Assembly: GCA_003023195.1 (NCBI GenBank)
Contig: PXRX01000031.1
Location: forward strand, 26,476 to 90,475
Origin: Halobacteriales archaeon QS_8_69_26
Lineage (GTDB): Archaea > Halobacteriota > Halobacteria > Halobacteriales > SW-7-71-33
Length of the DNA stretch: 64,000 nt
Reading direction: 5' to 3'
Shown one piece after another: positions 1-8,200 of the stretch. Below the pieces are notes generated by a model. The model worked only from the letters and a program-made list of their open reading frames with translations, did no database searches and had not been told where the DNA came from. Positions within the stretch are counted from its first letter, which is position 1; each line of letters opens with the position of its first letter. The translations under genes and the position numbers were made by a program.

Positions 1-54
1 ACTGGGCCGACGCTCGCGGATCCGGTCGAGGCAGGCCGCTCGCCCCGACGAAAT

Positions 55-74
55 TTACTGTAACTTTACCGTAA
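55..74. promoter_or_regulatory. Paired TTACNGTAA palindrome, copy 1
   Basis: Two 9-base palindromes, TTACTGTAA at 55-63 and TTACCGTAA at 66-74, are repeated with an 11-base period, that is one helical turn. The same arrangement occurs at 11778, 39410 and 53356. This copy lies about 100 bases before the lipoprotein gene at 178, upstream of the TATA-like CTATAAG near 141. The period and symmetry suggest an operator for a dimeric regulator; the regulator is unknown. Confidence 0.5.
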
Positions 75-177
75 ACTGGCCCGACGACGTCCGACAGCAT
101 CGGCGATCGTATTGATATGTAATTTGTTAGCTCCCCTCAACCTATAAGCGGCAGTGAGCCCATGGTAAGTGGGTACT

Positions 178-2130
178 ATGCCACCAGAGGACACACCGTT
201 CGAGGGCGACCCCGACCGGCGGCAGTTGCTCGCGACCCTCGGCACGGTCGCGGCTGCCTCCTTCGCCGGGTGTGGATCGTCCGGCGGGGACGGGACGACC
301 ACGTCCCCCCCGACGACGGAGGCGACCACGACGACCACGGAGACGACCACCACCACGACCACCGAATCCACGACGACGACCACCGAGACGACGGAGTCGC
401 CACAGGACAGGATGGACCGCGCGCCGGATCCGGGGCCGCGGATCACGGAGGCCAGGCGGGTGGGGCCGCGGGACGTCAGCGACTTCGGATACAAGGAACT
501 GTGGTCCTACCGGAAGCGCAAGGCCGTCGAGACGCTGGTCTCGGACCCGCTCGTCGACGCGATGGCCGAGAACTGGGTCGCCTCCTTCGAGGCCTACGAT
601 CCGCTGACGAACGGCTTGGACGCCATCAGCATCCAGGGGACGACCGACATGACCGTCGAGGGGAGCCGCGAGTCCGGCCAGTTCGAGGTCACGGCGACGG
701 AGCGACAGGTCGCCTACGGCCTCGTCGACCGGGAGACCGACGACCTGGTCGCCCTGGAGGTCACCGATCCGATCGACGTCACCTGGGAGCGGGGGTACGG
801 CGACGAGACAGGACGCGAGCGACACGACTTCGTCCTCGACCACGACGAGGTCTGGAGCGAACTGGAGGGCAACGACTGGTACCCGATGGTCAAGGCGGCC
901 GAGATAATTACCGCATACGCGGACTACCCACACGGCGAGGTCTCCAACGTCATCTATTTCGTCAAGCAGGGGGACCAGTTGAACGTCGTCAGCGGGTTCA
1001 TCCACGTCGCCGGCGAGGAACTGGAACTGCTCGACGTCCACAAAGTGGAGAAGTTCGTCGAACACCCGCCCCAGGAGATGGCCAGGGAGACGGTCCCGCC
1101 CGGGGAGACGACCCTCGGGGAGGTTCCGCTGGTCCCGATGCACCAGCGGCCACAGATCACTGCCCCGAACGGGTTCCACCGCATCGAGGAACCCGACCAG
1201 ACCATCGAGCAGTCCGACTGGACCGTCGAGTGGACGCCCCCCGAGACGGTCGGGGCGGAGGTCACGGCCAGCTATCGTGGCAAACCGGTGTTCCAGCGGA
1301 TCGCTCCCTACAGCACGCACACGGGGTACGACCTCCCGGAGCGGAACGGCCGGAACACGCGGGAGTTCATGTTCCCGGACGACGACACGGTGTTCAGCGG
1401 CGAGTTGCTGTTCTGGGACGTCCACACCGTCTTCCTCGGCGGCCCCGGCGTCCTCGGGAAGGTGGACTACCCGGTATCACCGGACCGCCCGTCCGGGTTC
1501 CAGTTGCGGACCCACTATCACACCGGGGCGGTCCCGAACGCCCAGGACTTCCACTCGGGCCACCGGTGGGGACCGTACAACTACTACATCAACTACGAGT
1601 TCTACGAGGACGGGGTGTTCGTGCCGGTCTGGCAGCGCCAGGGACCCGGCTACGTGACCGAGTTCATGTTCTACAGGGAGCGCGAGAACGACGGACCGGT
1701 CCAGTTCTACCTCTCGGCGTGGGCGATGAAGCCCACCCCGGGCACCGACGGCCCCGTCGAGACGCGTGTCTTCGACGGAGACGCCTGGCGGACTCCGGAA
1801 GAGGAGTTCTACCTGGAGGGCGACGAGGAGACGGTCGTCAGGTTCACCAACCCGGACGGCTCCGAGACCATCGACGTCCCACTCGACGACACCACCGAAG
1901 TCGTCGTCGTCCGCCCCAAGGAGGGCGAGATGGGCGAGGCGACCCGCGGGGTCGACCCCGAGGCCGAACTCGCCTTCTACCACCCCGCACAGTACGTCTC
2001 CGGCGAGGAAATCCAGGGCGAGGAGGTGTACTTCTGGCTCCTCATGGAGGGCCGCACCGACGAAGTGCCACACTCCTCGGGGATCACCACCTACACGAGA
2101 CTGGGCCGCGTGAACCTCCAGGGATACTGA
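178..2130 (+). CDS. Large exported lipoprotein of unknown function
   Basis: The protein of about 650 residues begins with an Asp/Arg-rich n-region (DPDRRQLL), a hydrophobic stretch and a lipobox ending AGCG, which is a typical haloarchaeal Tat lipoprotein signal. A Thr/Ser/Glu spacer follows. I start it at ATG 178; a GTG three codons earlier is possible. The rest is a large extracellular domain rich in aromatic residues, with an HYH motif near residue 445 and a Tyr-rich stretch (NYYINYEFYEDG) near 465. That stretch faintly recalls the sequence around the cofactor tyrosine of copper amine oxidases, but the order of the histidines does not match, so no function is assigned. The stop overlaps the start of the halocyanin gene, so the two are probably co-transcribed and both act on the cell surface. 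A TATA-like CTATAAG lies near 141. Confidence 0.8.
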   Translation: MPPEDTPFEGDPDRRQLLATLGTVAAASFAGCGSSGGDGTTTSPPTTEATTTTTETTTTTTTESTTTTTETTESPQDRMDRAPDPGPRITEARRVGPRDVSDFGYKELWSYRKRKAVETLVSDPLVDAMAENWVASFEAYDPLTNGLDAISIQGTTDMTVEGSRESGQFEVTATERQVAYGLVDRETDDLVALEVTDPIDVTWERGYGDETGRERHDFVLDHDEVWSELEGNDWYPMVKAAEIITAYADYPHGEVSNVIYFVKQGDQLNVVSGFIHVAGEELELLDVHKVEKFVEHPPQEMARETVPPGETTLGEVPLVPMHQRPQITAPNGFHRIEEPDQTIEQSDWTVEWTPPETVGAEVTASYRGKPVFQRIAPYSTHTGYDLPERNGRNTREFMFPDDDTVFSGELLFWDVHTVFLGGPGVLGKVDYPVSPDRPSGFQLRTHYHTGAVPNAQDFHSGHRWGPYNYYINYEFYEDGVFVPVWQRQGPGYVTEFMFYRERENDGPVQFYLSAWAMKPTPGTDGPVETRVFDGDAWRTPEEEFYLEGDEETVVRFTNPDGSETIDVPLDDTTEVVVVRPKEGEMGEATRGVDPEAELAFYHPAQYVSGEEIQGEEVYFWLLMEGRTDEVPHSSGITTYTRLGRVNLQGY

Positions 2131-2702
2131 TGGCGGGGGACGGAACGAGGAGTGGTCCCGTCACCCGGCGGACGGTGCTCTCCGGCGCGGTAGCCGTCGC
2201 CGCCGCCCTCGCGGGGTGTTCCGGGGACGGCGGGGACGGAGACGGCGCGACCACCGCGGACGGGACGACGGACGACTCGACCACCGCCGATCCCACCACG
2301 GCCGAGACGACGGCCGATCCGACACCCACCGAGACGACCACCGCCGGCCCGCAGGCCGCCGTGGACGAGTGGCTCTCGAACACGAGCAACTACGACGGGA
2401 CGGTCACCGACGCAACCGACCAGTCGGAGGTGACCGTCACCGTCGGTGCCGAGGGCAACGGGGCGAACTTCGCGTTCGAACCCCCGGCGATCCGGGTGTC
2501 GACCGGCACGACGGTCGTCTGGGAGTGGAACGGAAAGGGCGGACAGCACAACGTTCACGAGCGAGACGACGCCTTCGAGAGCGAACAGACCGGCACCGAG
2601 GGCCACACCTTCCCGCAGACCTTCGGGGACCCGGGAGTGGTCCTCTACAAGTGCGATCCCCACGAGGGAGCGGGGATGAAGGGGGCGATCCTCGTCGAGT
2701 GA
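2130..2702 (+). CDS. Halocyanin-type blue copper lipoprotein
   Basis: This 190-residue small electron carrier would be anchored outside the cell membrane. It starts at ATG 2130, which overlaps the previous stop as TGATG. A twin-arginine motif (TRRTVL), a hydrophobic segment and a lipobox (ALAGC, Cys30) are followed by a long Thr/Asp linker to about residue 75 and then one cupredoxin domain. The four expected type-1 copper ligands are visible: His140 (GQHNVH), Cys175, His178 and Met183 in CDPHEGAGM. Its usual role is electron transfer to terminal oxidases or other copper enzymes. Translational coupling to the lipoprotein upstream suggests a shared process. Confidence 0.93.
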   Translation: MAGDGTRSGPVTRRTVLSGAVAVAAALAGCSGDGGDGDGATTADGTTDDSTTADPTTAETTADPTPTETTTAGPQAAVDEWLSNTSNYDGTVTDATDQSEVTVTVGAEGNGANFAFEPPAIRVSTGTTVVWEWNGKGGQHNVHERDDAFESEQTGTEGHTFPQTFGDPGVVLYKCDPHEGAGMKGAILVE

Positions 2703-2783
2703 GGCGGTCGTCGAGTGGCGCGGTCCCCGAAAGTCCCGGGCGGCGACGACGCGCTTATGTCGGTCGGTCGAGTCGCTCCGGAC

Positions 2784-3767
2784 ATGAACGTCAGGCAGGT
2801 GGTTCCGCCGGACGCGATACCGAGCATCGACGACCCCGAGTTCGTGGGGGTCGAGGAGTACGACCGCGACGGCGACGACCGGGTGGTCGTCCTCGACAGG
2901 GACGGCGAACCGGCGCGGGCCTACCCGCTCCGGTACCTCCACCACCACGAGGTCGTCAACGACGTCCTCGGGGGCGACCCCCGCGAGGGCGACCCGGGCG
3001 GCGAACCGGTCGTCGTCACCTGGTGTCCGATCTGCGGGAGCGCGGTCGCCTACTCCAGAGAGGTCGCGGGAGAGGTAGTCGAGTTCGGCGTCTCCGGGAA
3101 GCTCGCGGACGACGACCTGGTGATGTACGACCGCGAGTTCGGCTGCGAGTGGAAGCAATCGACCGGTGAGGCCCTGAACGGTCGGTACCGGAACGAGAAA
3201 CTCGACGCGCTCCCGGCGGCGGTCACGACCGTCGCCGCCTTCCGTGAGCGCCACCCCGACGGCGTCGTCCTCGCCCAACCGATCACCGAGAGCGGCGGCG
3301 TCGACGACCGGGACCCCGACCCCTCCGAGTACGAGGACGACCCGTACGACGAGTACTTCGAGGGCGACGGGTTCGGCCTCGGGGCGATCCACGGGAGTTC
3401 CACCCGCACGTGGCACCGCGAGGACCTCGACCCGAAGGACGTCGTCCTGGGGATCGAACGCGACGGCGACGTCCTCGGGTTCGTCCGCCACCGGGTCGAG
3501 GACGCGGACGGCGTCGTCGAGGCCAGCGTCGGCGACGCGGAGGTGGCGGTCTTCGCCACGCCCGACGGGATCCACGCCTTCGAGGCACCGGGGCTGTCGT
3601 TCGAACCGGCCGGCGGGGACGCACACTTCCGGGCCGACGGGGCGGTCTGGAACGGCGCGACCGGCGAGAGCGACGACGGCCGGGAACTCGACCGGGTACC
3701 CGCCAAGCGCGTGTTCGCGTTCGCCTGGCAGGACGACCACGGGCACGAGGCGTTCCACGGGGGGTGA
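2784..3767 (+). CDS. DUF3179 domain-containing protein
   Basis: The protein has about 327 residues. I prefer ATG 2784 (MNVRQVVPPD) over an upstream GTG at 2715, because a TATA-like CTTATG lies about 28 bases before it, as expected for a leaderless haloarchaeal mRNA. The WCPICGSAVAYSRE motif and the downstream GVSGKL, MYDRE and WKQSTGEALNG blocks are those of the DUF3179 family, whose biochemical function is unknown. There is no obvious signal peptide or membrane segment. The CPxC pair might bind metal or be redox active (inference). Confidence 0.88.
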   Translation: MNVRQVVPPDAIPSIDDPEFVGVEEYDRDGDDRVVVLDRDGEPARAYPLRYLHHHEVVNDVLGGDPREGDPGGEPVVVTWCPICGSAVAYSREVAGEVVEFGVSGKLADDDLVMYDREFGCEWKQSTGEALNGRYRNEKLDALPAAVTTVAAFRERHPDGVVLAQPITESGGVDDRDPDPSEYEDDPYDEYFEGDGFGLGAIHGSSTRTWHREDLDPKDVVLGIERDGDVLGFVRHRVEDADGVVEASVGDAEVAVFATPDGIHAFEAPGLSFEPAGGDAHFRADGAVWNGATGESDDGRELDRVPAKRVFAFAWQDDHGHEAFHGG

Positions 3768-3844
3768 GTTCTGGATGTGTTCGGGGTGAGACACCATCGG
3801 TCGGGAGCGAAGCGTAGATAGGGCCGGATCCCCGCCGTGGAACC

Positions 3845-5458
3845 ATGGAGACGGCGCTGGTGATACTCGACGGCTGGGGGCTCGGATCCGGCGCGGACCC
3901 CGACCTGTGCCCGGGTGGACGGGTCCCGGAGGGCGGCCGGGACGCGGTGGCGGCCGCCCACACCCCGAACTTCGACCGGTACGCCAGGGCGGGCGCGTAC
4001 GGAACCCTGGACGTGTCCGGCCGGGCGGTCGGACTCCCGGACGGGCAGATGGGTAACAGCGAGGTCGGCCATCTCAACGTCGGCGCTGGCCGGGTCGTCG
4101 TCCAGGCGTTCACCCGCGTCGAGGACGCCATCGAGGCGGGCACCCTCGCCGAACGCCCGGGGATCCGGGCCGCGTTCGACCACGTCGCGGAGACGGGCGG
4201 CCGGGTCCACCTCCTGGGCCTCGTCAGCGACGGCGGCGTCCACTCCCACCAGCGACACATCCACGCACTGATCCGGGCGGCAGGCGAGGAGGACGTCCCG
4301 GCGACCACCCACGCGTTCACGGACGGCCGGGACACGGACCCAACGGCCGGCGAGGGGTACCTCGAAACCCTTGCGGAGGTGGCCGAGGGGGCCGGCACCG
4401 GAGAGGTGGCCACCGTCTCGGGGCGCTATTACGCGATGGACCGCGACGAGAACTGGGATCGCACCCGGCGGGCGTACGACGCGGTCGTGAACCGGGAGGC
4501 CGACCACGTCGCTGACTCCGCCGTCGAAGCGGTCCGGACCTCGTACGAGCGCGGGGACACCGACGAGTTCGTCGAACCGACCCTCGTCCAGGGCGGGTCC
4601 GCACTCCGGAACGGCGACGCCGCCCTGTTCGTCAACTTCCGGGCCGACCGGATGCGTCAGATCGTCCGGATGATAGGGGACGTCCGCCCGGAGTGGCCCT
4701 TCGAGACCGACCCTCCGGAGGTGCGGGTGGCGACGATGACCCAGTACGACCGGGAGTTCCCGTTCCCGGTCGCCTTCGAACCCGACGAACCCGAGGCAAC
4801 GCTGGGGTCGGCGCTGGCCGACGCCGGCCGAACACAGTTGCGGATCGCCGAGTCCGAGAAGTACCCCCACGTCACCTACTTCCTCAACGGCGGTCGCGAG
4901 GTAGAGTACGACGGCGAGATCCGTCGGATCGTCGAGAGCCCCGACGTACCGACCTACGACCACGCCCCCGAGATGAGCGCCCGGGAGGTCACCGACACTG
5001 CGGTCGGAATAATCGAGGAAGAGGATCCCGACACGATGGTCTGCAACTACGCCAACCCGGACATGGTGGGCCACACCGGCGACTTCGACGCCGCCGTGAC
5101 CGCCTGCGAGGCCGTCGACGGGTGTCTCGGGGACCTGGTCTCGGCCTGCCGGAGGGCGGGCGCGCACGTCCTGGTCACCGCCGACCACGGCAACGCCGAC
5201 GACATGGGTACCGCCGAGGATCCACACACTGCCCACACGACCAACCCCGTCCCCTGTATCTACCTCTCACCCGACGGATCGACCGGCGGTGATGCTGGGG
5301 CCTGTGACACAGTCGAGCAACGGTCGGCGGCGGGCGGTTACCGGGTCCGTGACGGTAGCCGCCTCGCCGACGTCGCGCCCACCCTACTGACACTGACGGG
5401 GGTCGACGTTCCGGGATCCATGACCGGCGAGGTCCTCCTCGACCCCGTCGACGACTGA
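3845..5458 (+). CDS. gpmI: 2,3-bisphosphoglycerate-independent phosphoglycerate mutase
   Basis: This cytosolic enzyme interconverts 3- and 2-phosphoglycerate in glycolysis and gluconeogenesis using two Mn ions. At 537 residues it is close to the usual length of about 510-520. The N-terminal metal motif ILDGWGLG, the phospho-acceptor Ser72 in GNSEVGHLNVGAGR, the phosphoglycerate-binding FTDGRDTDP block, FRADRMRQ, CNYANPDMVGHTG and TADHGNADDM are all present. An extra Gly/Pro-rich segment follows DGWGLGSG near residues 17-35 compared with bacterial enzymes. It stands alone with its own short upstream region. Confidence 0.97.
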   Translation: METALVILDGWGLGSGADPDLCPGGRVPEGGRDAVAAAHTPNFDRYARAGAYGTLDVSGRAVGLPDGQMGNSEVGHLNVGAGRVVVQAFTRVEDAIEAGTLAERPGIRAAFDHVAETGGRVHLLGLVSDGGVHSHQRHIHALIRAAGEEDVPATTHAFTDGRDTDPTAGEGYLETLAEVAEGAGTGEVATVSGRYYAMDRDENWDRTRRAYDAVVNREADHVADSAVEAVRTSYERGDTDEFVEPTLVQGGSALRNGDAALFVNFRADRMRQIVRMIGDVRPEWPFETDPPEVRVATMTQYDREFPFPVAFEPDEPEATLGSALADAGRTQLRIAESEKYPHVTYFLNGGREVEYDGEIRRIVESPDVPTYDHAPEMSAREVTDTAVGIIEEEDPDTMVCNYANPDMVGHTGDFDAAVTACEAVDGCLGDLVSACRRAGAHVLVTADHGNADDMGTAEDPHTAHTTNPVPCIYLSPDGSTGGDAGACDTVEQRSAAGGYRVRDGSRLADVAPTLLTLTGVDVPGSMTGEVLLDPVDD

Positions 5459-5512
5459 GCGGTCCCTGGATCCCGGGATCTGGACCCCGGACGGTTCGCC
5501 GGGGGTCTGAGC

Positions 5513-6061
5513 TCACTCCGCCAGTTGGGTCGTCCCCCGCGAATCGAAGAACCCTTCGACCAGTGAGTAGCCGCCCATCCCGCCGGCGGTCACCCCCGTG
5601 ACCGCGTCGAACACCACGAACGCGGCGAACGTCTCGTCGATGCCCAGCACCTGGATGGCGTACAGCCCACCGAACAACAGCGCCACGACGAACGCGCCGC
5701 TCAGGACGAAGGTGCTCCCGTAGATGAGGTCACCGGCGATCCGTCCCCCGATCCGCTTCCCCAGGAACTTCCCGAGCGCGAACGGTGCGACGATGGCGAA
5801 CACGGCGAAGATGAACCCCAGGATGAACGCGAGGCCGCCGGCACCGCTGGTATCGCCCACGACGAAGGCGACGTACCCCACGTAGCCAAGCGCCGCGCCA
5901 CCGATGGTCGCGCCGACCAGTGCCCCCAGGAGTTTGGCGACCAGGGGCAGGAGTCCCCCGGATCCTGCGTCGGAGCCGTCGTCCCCCGGCCCCCCCACGC
6001 GTTCGGATCCCGAGGCGTCCTCGGTCACCCCCCACTCCAGGTCCCTTTCCTCCTCGGCCAT
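5513..6061 (-). CDS. Small four-helix membrane protein, unknown function
   Basis: About 182 residues. The start MAEEERDLEWG at 6061 is preferred over start codons further upstream because TTATTT lies about 28 bases before it on the coding strand. A hydrophilic acidic N-terminus of about 40 residues is followed by about four Gly/Ala-rich membrane segments with Gly-zipper spacing (LLGALVGATIGGAALGYVGY, then GKFLGKRIGGRIAG). I recognise no family. It is convergent with gpmI, which ends 54 bases away. Confidence 0.75.
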   Translation of the reverse strand: MAEEERDLEWGVTEDASGSERVGGPGDDGSDAGSGGLLPLVAKLLGALVGATIGGAALGYVGYVAFVVGDTSGAGGLAFILGFIFAVFAIVAPFALGKFLGKRIGGRIAGDLIYGSTFVLSGAFVVALLFGGLYAIQVLGIDETFAAFVVFDAVTGVTAGGMGGYSLVEGFFDSRGTTQLAE

Positions 6062-6180
6062 ACCCGGACGTGGCGCTTCCCGCCGGAAATAACCCGCCAT
6101 TCCTTTCGGTGCCACACCTCTCCGGAACCGTTCCCGACGTCGGCACTACTCCCGCCCGGATCCGCCCGGGAGCCGGGGGT

Positions 6181-6642
6181 TCACCCCTCGTAGCCCATCC
6201 CCTTCCGGTCGGAGACGCTCTCGCCGCGTAGCTCGGCCCTGCGGACCTCCGTCACCGGCTCATCGTAGGGGAACAGTCGTGCCGCGAGGGCGTCGTCGTA
6301 CATGACCTCCTCCATGGCGTCGTGGTCGCTCTCCGGGACGGTTCCGACCTCGCCGGTCACCAGGACGCTCCGCCACTTCGTCGGCGAGGAGACGGTGTAG
6401 ACCACGAACGTCGCGGTGTCGGTCCGCTCCATGAACTCCGCCTTCCGGCTCTTCTCGCCGAACCGGATCGCGAAGAAGTACGGCCGGTCCTCGCCGTCGT
6501 AGCCGAAGGAGATCGGTACCGCGTAGGCGACCCCGTCGTCCGCCAGCGACAGCAGACCGACCCCCTCCTCGACGGGGAGTCGGTCTATCTCGTCCCGGGT
6601 CAACTCGATGCCGCGAAGTGCCTCCACGCTCTCGGACGACAT
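6181..6642 (-). CDS. Pyridoxamine 5'-phosphate oxidase-like flavin-binding protein
   Basis: A small cytosolic protein of 153 residues with the split-barrel fold of the PNPOx-like/HugZ superfamily. These bind FMN, F420 or haem and often act as uncharacterised reductases. Supporting blocks are LLSLADDGVAYAVPISFGYD, PYFFAIRFGEKSRK, FVVYTVSSPTKWRSVLVTGEV and a C-terminal MGYEG. I start it at ATG 6642 (MSSESVEAL); the frame stays open 18 codons further upstream. The exact cofactor cannot be told from sequence. Confidence 0.85.
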   Translation of the reverse strand: MSSESVEALRGIELTRDEIDRLPVEEGVGLLSLADDGVAYAVPISFGYDGEDRPYFFAIRFGEKSRKAEFMERTDTATFVVYTVSSPTKWRSVLVTGEVGTVPESDHDAMEEVMYDDALAARLFPYDEPVTEVRRAELRGESVSDRKGMGYEG

Positions 6643-6770
6643 CGAACGAACTACGATCGCCCGGGGGGATACGTCCCCGTCGAACATCTTCGGCAATCGG
6701 AACGGGCGTCACGGGAGACCCCGGAACGCCGACGGTCCGGCCCGGTTCTTTAGCAGGCGGGAAGAGAAGC

Positions 6771-6815
6771 CCCCGTCCTCACGGAGCGAACCGACGGTGA
6801 GCGAGTAGGGCGGGG
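6771..6815 (+). ncRNA. Omega-RNA-like hairpin upstream of tnpB
   Basis: CCCCGTCCT (6771-6779) pairs with AGGGCGGGG (6807-6815) through nine pairs including one G-U, with a 27-base loop. The hairpin at the 3' end of tnpB (8123-8167) has the same stem length, the same loop length and 17 of 27 identical loop bases, and both follow GAAGCC or GAAGCCC. This looks like the right end of a second, lost IS1341-type element or a solo guide-RNA scaffold. It could also be a left-end feature of this element. Confidence 0.5.
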
Positions 6816-6881
6816 ATGAATCGCTCGACATACAGCAGTCACCTTTAAGACATTACCCCCCACACAATCGACATACTGCGC

Positions 6882-8156
6882 ATGGATTACGTACTCAAGT
6901 ATCGGTTGTTCCCTGACAGTCACCAGCGGGAGCAACTGGACTGGGTGCGTGATACCGTGCGGCAGCTCTACAACCACGGCCTCCACCGATTCAACCGCAC
7001 CCCCGAATCGGCGGGCACGGTCAAACAACGAGTCCGGCAAATCCGGGACGAAATCCCGGCGTTGAAAGACTGGTGGACTGACCTGAACAACGTCTACTCA
7101 ACGGTGTTGCAACAGGCTGTTGAGCAGATCGCCACCAACATCGAGAACCTCGGCAAACTCAGACGAGCCGGGTACAACGTCGGGTCGTTGAACTGGAAGG
7201 CACCACACGAGTACAGGAGTTTCACGTATCGTCAGCGGGGTTTCGAACTCGATGAGAAGAGTGGCCCCACCGGACGTGGAACACTGACACTCAAGAAAGT
7301 CAACGGGGAGAATATCGATGTTTCGATCCGCCTTCACCGCCCGATCCCGGATGAGACCGACGTAAAACACGTCACGGTGAAGAAAGACAAGACTGGGGCG
7401 TGGTACGCCTGCCTCAACGTCGAACGAGACGCCCCTGACAAACCGGACCCTCGTGAGATCGACACGGACGATACCGTGGGGATCGACCTCGGTATCACGT
7501 CGTTCATTCACGATTCCGATGGCAGGCAAATCAGCCGGTTGGATGTGTCTGCCGGCCGTGACCGCCTCGAACGCGAACAACGGACCCTGTCCCGGAAGGA
7601 CCACGGCAGTAACAACTGGGAGAAGCAGCGACAGACGGTAGCTGAACTCCACAAGCGAATGCGGAACAAGAAACTGGATTTCAAGCACAAAGTAGCGGCA
7701 TTCTACACCCGGAAGTATGACGCTGTATTCGTCGAAGATCTCGATGTGAAAGGGTTGCTGGAGGGTGATCGGAACGGACGACACACGCACGAGGTTGGGT
7801 GGCGTGACTTCATCACTATCCTCAAACACCACGGGCGAAAGCGCGGCTGTCACGTCGTGGAAGTGGCCCCTGCTGATACGACGAAGGAATGCAACGAGTG
7901 CGGTGTGAAGACGAACAAACCGCTGTGGGTCCGCGAGCATTCGTGTCCGTCGTGTGGGTTCGAAGCTGACCGCGATTATAACGCCGCGTTGAACGTCTTG
8001 GAGCGTGGATTGGAGAAGCTAGGAGTGGTTCACTCCGAAGGAACGCCTGCGGAGACTGGGACCGCTGTGGGGACGGAGGGATCGGCCGCCGTCTCTGCAA
8101 GTGCCGTCGTCGAAACAGGAAGCCCCTGCCTCAAGGAAGTCACCGGAGGCGACTGA
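6882..8156 (+). CDS. tnpB: TnpB, RNA-guided endonuclease of IS200/IS605 family
   Basis: A 424-residue protein, typical length for TnpB, the ancestor-like relative of Cas12. Members use an omega-RNA made from the element's right end to cut DNA next to a short target-adjacent motif, promoting element retention. The RuvC residues are all present: Asp202 in GIDLGITSF, Glu285 in VFVEDLDV and Asp363/365 in EADRDYNAALNV. A zinc ribbon is formed by Cys337/340 and Cys355/358. The N-terminus (YRLFPDSHQREQL) matches the HTH_OrfB_IS605 region. It therefore looks catalytically complete. The last codons overlap the 3' hairpin. TTTAAG about 37 bases before the ATG may be its TATA box. Confidence 0.95.
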   Translation: MDYVLKYRLFPDSHQREQLDWVRDTVRQLYNHGLHRFNRTPESAGTVKQRVRQIRDEIPALKDWWTDLNNVYSTVLQQAVEQIATNIENLGKLRRAGYNVGSLNWKAPHEYRSFTYRQRGFELDEKSGPTGRGTLTLKKVNGENIDVSIRLHRPIPDETDVKHVTVKKDKTGAWYACLNVERDAPDKPDPREIDTDDTVGIDLGITSFIHDSDGRQISRLDVSAGRDRLEREQRTLSRKDHGSNNWEKQRQTVAELHKRMRNKKLDFKHKVAAFYTRKYDAVFVEDLDVKGLLEGDRNGRHTHEVGWRDFITILKHHGRKRGCHVVEVAPADTTKECNECGVKTNKPLWVREHSCPSCGFEADRDYNAALNVLERGLEKLGVVHSEGTPAETGTAVGTEGSAAVSASAVVETGSPCLKEVTGGD

Positions 8157-8167
8157 GTAGGCAGGGG
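8123..8167 (+). ncRNA. Omega-RNA 3' hairpin at tnpB right end
   Basis: CCCCTGCCT (8123-8131) and AGGCAGGGG (8159-8167) form a perfect 9-bp stem. The 27-base loop contains an inner hairpin, GTCACC-GGA-GGCGAC (one mismatch). It overlaps the tnpB stop at 8154-8156. This position and shape are as known for omega-RNA scaffolds, where the guide segment follows directly. The guide would begin shortly after 8167, but the exact boundary cannot be fixed here. Confidence 0.65.
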
Positions 8168-8200
8168 TAGTTCACGTGCTCGCCGTCCCAGGGCCGACCA

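Larger units (their letters stand above)
6882..8167 (+). mobile_element. IS200/IS605 (IS1341-type) element without tnpA
   Basis: The element consists of tnpB plus the 3' hairpin at 8123-8167. No tnpA transposase gene is present on either side, so movement would need TnpA in trans. The exact ends are not defined: IS200/IS605 elements lack terminal inverted repeats and make no target duplications, and none were seen. Neighbouring genes are intact, so the insertion appears intergenic. Confidence 0.65.

Noticed and set aside
142..1425. Long minus-strand frame opposite the first lipoprotein gene
   Set aside because: It is a mirror of the GC-rich codon pattern; the plus-strand frame has a lipoprotein signal and host-like composition.
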